From assembly GCA_029054965.1 (NCBI GenBank), contig JAIDEF010000202.1, positions 1-8,388 of the forward strand: DNA of 8,388 nucleotides. Direction: 5' to 3'. The notes beneath the pieces are model-generated. The model was not told where the DNA came from, made no database searches, and worked only from the letters and a program-made list of their open reading frames with translations. The translations under genes were made by a program, and so were the position numbers. This DNA is from Eubacterium sp. (lineage in GTDB: Bacteria > Bacillota > Clostridia > Oscillospirales > Acutalibacteraceae). Below, in pieces: positions 1 through 6,218 of this stretch (position 1 is its first letter; each line of letters begins with the position of its first letter).

Positions 1-305
1 GTATGATCAAGTCTTGAACCGATACCAACAAGTATTACAATTTCATCAAAACCCTTTTCAATTGCTGTTTTAACACAAAAAAATGTATCTGTATCATCCT
101 TTCTCACATCAAGAGCGATTGTTTCACAATCAAAATTCGGTTTATCGGATGAATCAAAATCACCAATAACAAGATCAGGCATAATACCAAGCTTTCTGCA
201 TTTTCTATAACCGCTGTCAGCACAGATTATATATGAATTATCAAAATATTTTTCCATATACTCCAACTCTGTTTCAGGGGCACCTGAAACTATGGTGCAT
301 TTCAT
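1..305 (-). CDS. thiN: Thiamine pyrophosphokinase, N-terminal 101 residues (3' end beyond window)
   Basis: Partial gene that starts with ATG at 305-303 and runs off the left edge; it is shorter than would be noticed in a simple length screen. ThiN transfers pyrophosphate from ATP to thiamine to make the cofactor thiamine pyrophosphate in the cytoplasm. Visible family motifs are ADSG (residues 29-32), the LGIMPDLVIGDFDS block (39-52) with acidic residues D49 and D51, a KDDTD segment (69-73) and a GSRLDH segment (96-101), which match the thiamine pyrophosphokinase catalytic domain in order and spacing. The start overlaps the rsgA stop as ATGA, typical of translational coupling. An AAGGA lies about 12 bases before the ATG, inside rsgA, a rather long spacing. 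In B. subtilis rpe separates rsgA from thiN; here it is absent. Identification is secure for the visible part; nothing can be said about the C-terminal thiamine-binding domain. Confidence 0.9.
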   Translation of the reverse strand, partial: MKCTIVSGAPETELEYMEKYFDNSYIICADSGYRKCRKLGIMPDLVIGDFDSSDKPNFDCETIALDVRKDDTDTFFCVKTAIEKGFDEIVILVGIGSRLDH

Positions 306-1186
306 TTTAACTGCCATTCCTTAATATCCTTAACCTCATTATATAAATCAATATAGCTCTTATGCCTTTCTGTCGAAATCAGACCACGATTTACAGCTTC
401 AGCAACAGCACATCCCTTATCACTGATATGTGCACAATTCGTTTGAAATTTACACTTATCAAGATACGGCTCAAATTCTCTGAAGCAATAAGGCAAATCC
501 TTTTTTAATATTTTTTCACACCGTTCAAAATCAACAGAAGAAAAGCCCGGAGTATCTGCAATATATCCATCTGCAACACGAAACAGCTCACAATGTCGTG
601 TGGTATGCTTTCCTCTTCCGAGTTTCTTGCTTGTTTCGCCTGTTTCAATAGAAAGACTGCTATCAATAGCGTTCAAAAGAGAGGACTTACCGACGCCGGT
701 ATTACCTGTAAAAGCACTCACTTTTCCAGCCAGCATCGCTTTGACCTCATCGCTGCCGCAGCCTGTGCTGTTATCGCACAGGATAACCCTAAAACCTGCC
801 TTAGTATAAATATCATAATATTTCATATATTCATCAGACAAATCTATTTTTGTTAAAACAATAACCGGCTCAATATGCTTATATTCCGCAATAGCTATAA
901 TTCTGTCAATAACAGTTGTGTTAATTGCAGGATCAACAACAGAAGCAACAACAAAAAGCTGGTCTAAGTTTGCAAGAGCAGGTCTTACAAGAGAATTTTT
1001 ACGCTCTTTAATTTCGTCAATAGTATTTTCAGAATTATCATTAATTGTAATTAAGACAATATCACCAACAAGCGGTGTAATTTTCTGCTTTCTGAACACA
1101 CCCCTTGCCTTGCATTCATATATAGCATCAGCGGCTTCTACATAGTAGAAACCGCCTATACCTTTAATTAATCGACCTTCAAGCAT
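302..1186 (-). CDS. rsgA: Ribosome small-subunit-dependent GTPase RsgA (circularly permuted GTPase)
   Basis: RsgA (YloQ/CpgA/YjeQ) is a GTPase acting late in 30S ribosomal subunit maturation. Numbered from the ATG at 1186 (294 aa), an N-terminal OB-fold (about 1-65) is followed by the NSLVRPALAN segment (about 64-73). The GTPase motifs come in permuted order: G4 TKID (112-115), then G1 GNTGVGKSS (161-169), the GRGKHTTRH switch (190-198) and G3 DTPGF (211-215). The C-terminal zinc finger has C245, C251, H253 and C259. The reading frame can be extended four codons to a TTG at 1198, but GAGG at 1193-1196 lies 6 bases before the ATG and overlaps that TTG, so the ATG is preferred. It begins 8 bases after the prkC stop and overlaps thiN by 4 bases. 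In B. subtilis RsgA is a phosphorylation target of PrkC, which makes the adjacency meaningful. Length is normal for the family and no motif is missing. Confidence 0.96.
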   Translation of the reverse strand: MLEGRLIKGIGGFYYVEAADAIYECKARGVFRKQKITPLVGDIVLITINDNSENTIDEIKERKNSLVRPALANLDQLFVVASVVDPAINTTVIDRIIAIAEYKHIEPVIVLTKIDLSDEYMKYYDIYTKAGFRVILCDNSTGCGSDEVKAMLAGKVSAFTGNTGVGKSSLLNAIDSSLSIETGETSKKLGRGKHTTRHCELFRVADGYIADTPGFSSVDFERCEKILKKDLPYCFREFEPYLDKCKFQTNCAHISDKGCAVAEAVNRGLISTERHKSYIDLYNEVKDIKEWQLK

Positions 1187-1192
1187 ATATAA

Positions 1193-1196
1193 CCTC
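1193..1196 (-). promoter_or_regulatory. Ribosome binding site of rsgA (decides start)
   Basis: On the minus strand GAGG occupies 1196-1193, followed by six bases and the ATG at 1186-1184. It overlaps the prkC stop codon (TGA, 1197-1195). This placement supports the ATG over the upstream TTG at 1198-1196, which would physically overlap the Shine-Dalgarno sequence. Confidence 0.7.
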
Positions 1197-3213
1197 AATT
1201 TTCCAAATCGTCACCAGTTTCAGTCGATGAAGGCTCCTTCGTTACTGAAAAACTGCTGAAATCAATATTTATATTTTGGTCGCTATCGCCCTTAATACGT
1301 TCTGTCTGGACAGCACCTGTTGATTCAAGCGAAACCCTTATTTCCATATCTCCTGTATTATCAAGCTGAATACTGAATGTTTTTTCCGAGCCATCAAGCT
1401 TGACTTTATTTGAAGAATAGCTTTTTCCATCAAGCTCAATAATCAATGTATCACTTTCAGAAGTAATCTCAGGCAATCTGACAGTTAACGCTGCTTTGTA
1501 TGTTTTTACAGTCGTAGTTGTAGTAACACCTGATGAAATCGTGATTTTAATTGAATCTTCAGCTTGAGCTGATACACCTGCATTAGGTGACTGAGAAAGA
1601 ACAACGCCCTTTGGTGTCATACTATCCTCAGTAACAAAGCTGATATTCTTGAAACCGCATTTTTCAAGGAAAGCCCTTGCACCCTCCTGCTTAAGACCGA
1701 TAACATCAGGAACCGTAATTGTTTCTACCACAGCGGTTGTAGGGCCCGAACTGATATAAATAGTAATCTGAGAATCTGAGCCGACAACACTTCCGGCTTT
1801 GGGGTCGGTATAAACAACCTTCCCCTCTTCAACTGTTTCACTATCAACAGTGGTAAACTTATAGTTTATCAGCTTTTCCTGTTCAAAAGCTTTTTTAGCT
1901 TTTTCCTCAGTCAGTCCATAAACATTCGGCACTTCTATATCATCCATTGATGCAGCAACAACAAGCGTTACCTTGCTGCCATCAATTATTTTTGTTCCTG
2001 CCTCAGGTGACTGTCTTAAAACAATACCGGGCTGAGCGTCAGCAGTCTTCTCTGTTTCAAGAACAAACTGATATTTTGTATTTGTGCTTATAAGAGTATC
2101 GTATGACTGACCTACAAAGTTTTCGAGAGTGCCTGAGCTTGTTTGGAACGAACCTGTTATACTCATAACAAGAGCAACAATTGCACCGATTAAAACAACA
2201 ACACCGATAACAACTGCTGTAATCACCTTTTTCTTATGCTTTGGGTCATAATACTCTTCTTCCTCATACTCATACTCATCATCACGATCATAAACAGGCT
2301 CCTGTCGATGCTCGTTTTCCTGCGTCTGAATAACATACTTGGTAGGCTCTTCATCAACAAAATATGAATAGTCAAAAACTGTATCAGAATTTTTAATTAT
2401 CTCTTCAACATCAACAAGCATCTCAGTAGCAGAACAATACCTGTCATCAGGATTTTTCTGCATAGCGTGAGTACAAATCTGTTCAATTCCCAATGGAATA
2501 TCGGGATTGATTTCTGTCAGCTTCTTTGCATCATTCTGCAGCTGCATCAATGCAACTGATACAGCATTGTCAGCCTCAAAAGGAACTTTGCCTGCAAGCA
2601 TTTCGTAAAGTACAACCCCGACAGAATAAATGTCCGCCTTTTCATCAGTGAACTCGCCCTTAGCCTGTTCAGGGCTTATATAATGGACAGAACCGATAGC
2701 AGTATCGGTAAGCGTTTTTGTATCACTTCTTGAAAATCTTGCAATACCAAAATCAGCTACCTTTATACTTCCGTCTGATAAAAGGATAATATTCTGAGGC
2801 TTAATATCTCTGTGAACAATACCTTTATCGTGTGCATGCTGCAATGCACGCAGAATCTGTGTTGTAAAAAACAATGCATCATTCCAGGTAATTGCATTTT
2901 GCTTTTGAATATACTCTTTAAGTGTTATTCCGTCAACATACTCCATTACTATGTACTGGAGTTTCTCACCAAAGCTGACATCATACACCTTAACGATATT
3001 GGGATGTGACAACAATGCAATAGCCTTGCTTTCATTTTTAAAGCGCCGTACAAAATCGTCATTAGTCAAGAATTCATCCTTAAGAATTTTGACTGCAACA
3101 ATACGGTCATCAACATTGTCGTATGCTTTATATACAACAGACATACCGCCAACGCCAATAATTTCCTGTATTTCATAGCGCCCGTCAAGTCGTTTTCCTA
3201 CATAATTATCCAT
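1195..3213 (-). CDS. prkC: PASTA-domain Ser/Thr protein kinase (PrkC/PknB/Stk1 family)
   Basis: Membrane receptor kinase of 672 aa. The cytoplasmic Hanks-type kinase domain (about 13-272) has the glycine loop GVGGMSVVYKA (20-30), the ATP-binding lysine in VAVKILK (K42), HRDIKPQN with catalytic D136, DFG (154-156), an activation segment with Thr165, 167, 169 and 171, and GSVHYISPEQA (174-184). A juxtamembrane segment with a Tyr/Glu-rich run (312-323) and basic KHKKK (325-329) precedes one transmembrane helix (about 330-351). Outside the membrane are a degenerate PASTA-like unit (about 361-420) and two clear PASTA repeats (about 426-489 and 499-562), then a Thr-rich linker and a non-PASTA, apparently beta-rich segment (about 570-655) with a Ser/Thr/acidic tail. 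Family members sense muropeptides or lipid II and control cell-wall synthesis, germination or stationary-phase physiology. ATG start; GGAGAG at 3220-3225 with 6-base spacing. It begins 14 bases after the cognate phosphatase gene prpC. Function is secure; ligand and substrates are inferred. Confidence 0.96.
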   Translation of the reverse strand: MDNYVGKRLDGRYEIQEIIGVGGMSVVYKAYDNVDDRIVAVKILKDEFLTNDDFVRRFKNESKAIALLSHPNIVKVYDVSFGEKLQYIVMEYVDGITLKEYIQKQNAITWNDALFFTTQILRALQHAHDKGIVHRDIKPQNIILLSDGSIKVADFGIARFSRSDTKTLTDTAIGSVHYISPEQAKGEFTDEKADIYSVGVVLYEMLAGKVPFEADNAVSVALMQLQNDAKKLTEINPDIPLGIEQICTHAMQKNPDDRYCSATEMLVDVEEIIKNSDTVFDYSYFVDEEPTKYVIQTQENEHRQEPVYDRDDEYEYEEEEYYDPKHKKKVITAVVIGVVVLIGAIVALVMSITGSFQTSSGTLENFVGQSYDTLISTNTKYQFVLETEKTADAQPGIVLRQSPEAGTKIIDGSKVTLVVAASMDDIEVPNVYGLTEEKAKKAFEQEKLINYKFTTVDSETVEEGKVVYTDPKAGSVVGSDSQITIYISSGPTTAVVETITVPDVIGLKQEGARAFLEKCGFKNISFVTEDSMTPKGVVLSQSPNAGVSAQAEDSIKITISSGVTTTTTVKTYKAALTVRLPEITSESDTLIIELDGKSYSSNKVKLDGSEKTFSIQLDNTGDMEIRVSLESTGAVQTERIKGDSDQNINIDFSSFSVTKEPSSTETGDDLEN

Positions 3214-3227
3214 ACTTAACTCTCCAA

Positions 3228-3956
3228 TTATTTTGATATAACCACAACAGTAATGTTATCTCCGCCGCCGTTGTCATTGGCCTTCTTCACTAATCTGTCA
3301 GCGAAAGCATAATGCTTTCCGTCACTCATTAATTCAAGCATTTCATCATTTGAAACATAGTTTGAAAGACCGTCAGTGCAAATAAGCAGTGTATCATCGT
3401 CTTCTAAATCAATCTGCTCAAAATCAATTTCTATAGCCTTATTAACACCCACTGCACGGGTAATTATATTTTTGTTTGGATGATGCTCAGCCTCCTCAGG
3501 AGTAATCTTACCTCTTAAAAGCAAATCCTGCACCATACTGTGGTCAGTGGTTATCTGGCGGATATTGCCGTTATTAATTACATATGCACGGCTGTCACCA
3601 GCATGTGCTATATAGGCTTGATTATCACGAACAATTGCACACACAACCGTTGTGCCCATTCCTCTCAAATCAGGCTGAGCCTCAGCAAAATCAAACACCT
3701 CAATATTTGCTGCAGTCAAAGCTGAATCAAGCATATTTTTTATTGAACTGTCACGCATCTGATTTCTGTAAGAGGCATTAATTTTGTCACTTATCACCTT
3801 AACTGCAAGTGCGGATGCAATATTGCCGCCTGCAGCACCACCCATACCGTCACAAACCACAGACCATACAACCTCATCTGAAAATTCGCCAACAGCATAA
3901 GCATCCTGATTAGAATCGCGAACATTTCCCTTATCAGTTTTTGCAACTATTCTCAA
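3228..3956 (-). CDS. prpC: PP2C-family Ser/Thr protein phosphatase (partner of PrkC)
   Basis: Soluble metal-dependent phosphatase that removes phosphates placed by the adjacent kinase, and from the kinase itself in known systems. Numbered from the TTG start (242 aa), the PPM motifs appear in order: R13 and D18 in RDSNQD, the metal-binding DGMGG (36-40), GMGTT (about 99-103), AHAGDSRAY (118-126), TTDHS (136-140), CTDGLS (193-198, D195) and GGGDN (230-234, D233). The length is typical of bacterial PrpC/Stp, with no extra domain. The reading frame could begin at a GTG (3965), but that codon is part of the Shine-Dalgarno sequence GAGGTGA, whereas a TTG at 3956-3954 sits five bases after it and yields the usual short N-terminus. 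With this start it overlaps the 3' end of rlmN by 23 bases. A promoter-like sequence lies upstream within rlmN. Identification is very secure; the TTG start is an inference. Confidence 0.96.
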   Translation of the reverse strand: MRIVAKTDKGNVRDSNQDAYAVGEFSDEVVWSVVCDGMGGAAGGNIASALAVKVISDKINASYRNQMRDSSIKNMLDSALTAANIEVFDFAEAQPDLRGMGTTVVCAIVRDNQAYIAHAGDSRAYVINNGNIRQITTDHSMVQDLLLRGKITPEEAEHHPNKNIITRAVGVNKAIEIDFEQIDLEDDDTLLICTDGLSNYVSNDEMLELMSDGKHYAFADRLVKKANDNGGGDNITVVVISK

Positions 3957-4989
3957 TAATCTCACCTCGATTTTTTAATCGTCTAAGCTGTCCGCAGGAT
4001 GCATTAATATCTGCACCAAGCGTTCTTCTTATTGTAGCATTAATTCCATTTCTTTTCAATATATTTTGAAATTTGATTATATCAGCCTTACTTCCGCGTT
4101 TATTATCCCTTTCTCTGACATCATTTACAGGGATAAGATTAACATGGCAAAGACTGCCTCTTAATCTGTCCGCAAGCTCTAAAGCAGCTTCCTCACTGTC
4201 ATTTACATCCTTAATCAGTGTATACTCAAAGCTAACGCGTCTGCCTGTTTTTTTCCCGTATTCAATACAGGCTTTCAAAAGCTCATCAATATTATATCTG
4301 TTGTTTATAGGCATTGTATTTGAACGTATTACGTCATTCGGTGCATGAAGTGATATAGTTAATGTGAGCTGCAAATCCATATCCGTAAGCTCATAAATTT
4401 TCGGAACTATACCGCAGGTTGAAAGTGTAATATTTCTCATAGAAATATTAAGACCATTTTCATCATTAACATTTTTTAAAAATGCTTTCACATTATCAAA
4501 ATTATCAAGCGGTTCACCTATACCCATCATAACAATATGTGATATACGAATACCTAAATCCTTTTGTGCACTGTGGAGCTGGCTTTCAATTTCACCGGCA
4601 GTCAGATTTCTTTTAAAACCTGCTAAAGTTGATGCACAGAAAGTACAGCCCATTTTACAGCCAACCTGAGAAGAAACACATATAGTACTGCCATATTTAT
4701 ATTTCATTACTACACTTTCAACATATTCACCATCATAAAGACGAAACAGGTATTTCACCGTACCGTCAATTGAAGATACATATTTATCCTCAATCTCGCA
4801 GTCTGAAATAAAGCATTTTTCAGCCAGTCTTAATCTTAATTCCTTACTGATATTGGTCATTTGTTCAAACGATTTTACACCGTCACTATGGAGCCATTTG
4901 AATATCTGTTTAGCACGGAACTTCGGCTGCTTCATCTCTGCCATTAAGCTATTAAGTTGTTCAAGTGTTAATGCTCTAATATCAGTCAT
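3934..4989 (-). CDS. rlmN: Dual-specificity radical-SAM methyltransferase RlmN (23S rRNA A2503 / tRNA A37, C2)
   Basis: RlmN adds a methyl group to C2 of adenosine 2503 in the peptidyl-transferase centre of 23S rRNA and, in E. coli, also to A37 of some tRNAs, using two SAM molecules. The protein (351 aa) shows the radical-SAM 4Fe-4S cluster CxxxCxxC at C111, C115 and C118 inside SSQVGCKMGCTFC, and the upstream C104 at the spacing seen for E. coli C118. It also has the SAM-binding MMGIGEPLDN (154-163), TISLHAPND (211-219), and C332 in INASCGQL, equivalent to the methyl-carrying C355 of E. coli. Length is normal. The ATG at 4989 overlaps the rsmB stop by 8 bases (ATGACTGA), and I see no good Shine-Dalgarno sequence before it, so translation is probably coupled to rsmB. 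The 3' end overlaps prpC and appears to contain a promoter for it. A Cfr resistance enzyme is less likely given the housekeeping context and N-terminal region. Confidence 0.96.
   Translation of the reverse strand: MTDIRALTLEQLNSLMAEMKQPKFRAKQIFKWLHSDGVKSFEQMTNISKELRLRLAEKCFISDCEIEDKYVSSIDGTVKYLFRLYDGEYVESVVMKYKYGSTICVSSQVGCKMGCTFCASTLAGFKRNLTAGEIESQLHSAQKDLGIRISHIVMMGIGEPLDNFDNVKAFLKNVNDENGLNISMRNITLSTCGIVPKIYELTDMDLQLTLTISLHAPNDVIRSNTMPINNRYNIDELLKACIEYGKKTGRRVSFEYTLIKDVNDSEEAALELADRLRGSLCHVNLIPVNDVRERDNKRGSKADIIKFQNILKRNGINATIRRTLGADINASCGQLRRLKNRGEIIENSCKN
3962..3968 (-). promoter_or_regulatory. Ribosome binding site of prpC (decides a TTG start)
   Basis: GAGGTGA on the minus strand, with five bases before TTG at 3956-3954. 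The only other in-frame candidate, GTG at 3965-3963, is contained in this motif and so is unlikely to be used. Just upstream, the 14 bases 3968-3981 form a short inverted repeat (CGATT-AAAA-AATCG) whose last base is the first G of the Shine-Dalgarno sequence. Confidence 0.65.
4031..4059 (-). promoter_or_regulatory. Putative sigma-A promoter inside rlmN, upstream of prpC-prkC-rsgA-thiN
   Basis: On the minus strand a -35 element TTGAAA (4059-4054; 5 of 6 matches to TTGACA), a 17-base spacer and a -10 element TACAAT (4036-4031; 5 of 6 matches to TATAAT) occur, with TG one base before the -10 (extended -10). Transcription would start near 4024, leaving a leader of roughly 68 bases before the prpC TTG. 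This is seen in the sequence only; AT-rich coding DNA makes such matches by chance, and the same bases encode RlmN residues 311-320. Confidence 0.45.
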
Positions 4990-6217
4990 AATTTTTAGTT
5001 AATACCGCAAAATAAAATCCGTCACCGCCATGAAATGACGGAAAAATTGTTTTATCATATTCAAGGCTGAATCCTAAATTTTCTTTAAGAAAGGCAGCAA
5101 CTACCTTTTCATTTTCTTTTTTGTTCAGTGTGCAGGTTGAATAAATCAGTCTGCCGCCGTTTTTTAAATACATTGAAGATGTTTTAAGAATATTTAATTG
5201 GATTTCAGGCAAATTCTTAATTCTATCCAAATTTTTATATTTAATTTCCGGCTTGTGCCTTACAATACCAAATCCCGAACAAGGAACATCACATAAAATT
5301 TTATCAGCCATAGGTATGGCATCATTATATACGGATGCATCATTTGTTTTTGCTGATATTACGTTCAATTCAAGCCGTTGAGCACTCTTTCTTACAAGCT
5401 CTGTGCGATGCTCATATAAATCAAAAGCATATAAATTGCCATTATTTTCCATACACTGTGCAATAGTAAAAGCCTTGCCGCCCGGTGCTGAACAAAAATC
5501 AATAACCGTTTCGCCAGACTTTGCATCAAGTGCCTTTGCACAGTTATAGCTTGACAAATCCTCTATGTAGAACAAACCATTTTTGTAAGAACGACTGCTG
5601 TCAAAATCAATACTTGAATTAATCAGCACCACGTCCTCAAACACTTCACACTCAACACCCTCTTCAAGCAGTTCGTAGCAAAGCTCCTCAGCATCAACAA
5701 ACTTTGAATTAGGTATTGCAAAAATCGGAGGTCTTTCGTTCAGTGCAGGCAAAAAGCTGCTGACTGTATCCGCACCATATTGCTTATTCCACATATTTAT
5801 CAAACATTCAGGTACAGAATATTTAATGGAAGGCTCAGTAATATCCTCCCTGTTACTGTCAATCTTATGTAAAACAGCATTAACAAGCTTTGAATAATAA
5901 TCCTGTTTTATATTGTGTGTAAGCTCAACACTCTCATTAATGGCGGCACTGCTCGGTACCTTATCCATAAACAGAAGCTGATACGCTCCAAGCCGAAGTA
6001 TGGTCATAATTTTAGGCTTAGGCTTTGATGTGAGATATTTATTTATATAATAATCGAGCGTTATTTTTCTTTCTACAACACCATAAACCAAAGCACTTAT
6101 AAAAGCTTTATCAGTTTCAAGTTCTTTCAGTGCACTGTCAACAGCAAGATTTGAATATGTGCTGTCATAAAATATTTTGTGCAGTGTTTCAAAAGCAATC
6201 ATTCTTGCATTTTTCAT
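4982..6217 (-). CDS. rsmB: 16S rRNA cytosine-C5 methyltransferase RsmB (Sun/Fmu)
   Basis: RsmB uses SAM to methylate C967 (E. coli numbering) of 16S rRNA. The protein (411 aa) has the expected two-part build: an N-terminal NusB-like helical RNA-binding domain (about 1-125, with the LGAYQLLFMDKVPSSAAINE segment at 76-95) and a C-terminal Rossmann methyltransferase. In the latter are the SAM-binding DFCSAPGGKAF (240-250), acidic D266 in YAFDLYEH, motif IV DVPCSGFG with C313, and motif VI YSTCTLNKKENE with the nucleophile C362. The C-terminus GGDGFYFAVLTK is typical. The length is slightly under that of the E. coli protein. ATG at 6217 comes one base after the metallopeptidase stop; only a weak AGAAGA precedes it. 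The 3' end overlaps rlmN by 8 bases and contains a small terminator-like hairpin. The NusB-like domain favours RsmB over other NOL1/NOP2/sun methyltransferases. Confidence 0.95.
   Translation of the reverse strand: MKNARMIAFETLHKIFYDSTYSNLAVDSALKELETDKAFISALVYGVVERKITLDYYINKYLTSKPKPKIMTILRLGAYQLLFMDKVPSSAAINESVELTHNIKQDYYSKLVNAVLHKIDSNREDITEPSIKYSVPECLINMWNKQYGADTVSSFLPALNERPPIFAIPNSKFVDAEELCYELLEEGVECEVFEDVVLINSSIDFDSSRSYKNGLFYIEDLSSYNCAKALDAKSGETVIDFCSAPGGKAFTIAQCMENNGNLYAFDLYEHRTELVRKSAQRLELNVISAKTNDASVYNDAIPMADKILCDVPCSGFGIVRHKPEIKYKNLDRIKNLPEIQLNILKTSSMYLKNGGRLIYSTCTLNKKENEKVVAAFLKENLGFSLEYDKTIFPSFHGGDGFYFAVLTKNYD
5009..5042 (-). terminator. Weak terminator-like or attenuator-like hairpin in the 3' end of rsmB
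   Basis: In the minus-strand transcript, TCCGTCA (5042-5036) can pair with TGACGGA (5024-5018) around an 11-base loop, followed at once by TTTTATTTT (5017-5009). It lies within rsmB codons and ends about 20 bases before the rlmN ATG. The stem is only 7 bp and the loop is large, so it may be coincidental or give only partial termination. Confidence 0.22.
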
Positions 6218-6218
6218 A

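Noticed and set aside
338..343. TATAAT hexamer upstream of thiN inside rsgA
   Set aside because: No -35-like sequence occurs 16-18 bases upstream (GGCATA at the 17-base position), so it is most likely a chance match in AT-rich coding sequence.
893..912. Perfect TTGACA inside rsgA on the minus strand
   Set aside because: The hexamer at 17-base spacing is GAATAT, a poor -10, and no gene start follows at a sensible distance other than thiN about 600 bases away.
593..1145. Three plus-strand open frames of 69-87 codons opposite rsgA
   Set aside because: They lie wholly antisense to a gene with all RsgA motifs, show no recognisable domain, and no ribosome binding site was evident. They are shadows of the coding strand.
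1650..2140. Repeated SPxAG/DPKAG segments in prkC considered as a DNA repeat
   Set aside because: The similarity is at protein level between PASTA repeats; the nucleotide sequences diverge and do not form a tandem DNA repeat.
2812..3178. Two plus-strand open frames opposite the prkC kinase domain
   Set aside because: The minus strand here encodes intact kinase motifs (glycine loop, VAVKILK, HRDIKPQN). The plus-strand products are Cys/Leu-rich with no domain.
3540..4348. Plus-strand open frames opposite prpC and rlmN
   Set aside because: They are antisense to conserved catalytic regions of the phosphatase and RlmN, with no supporting features.
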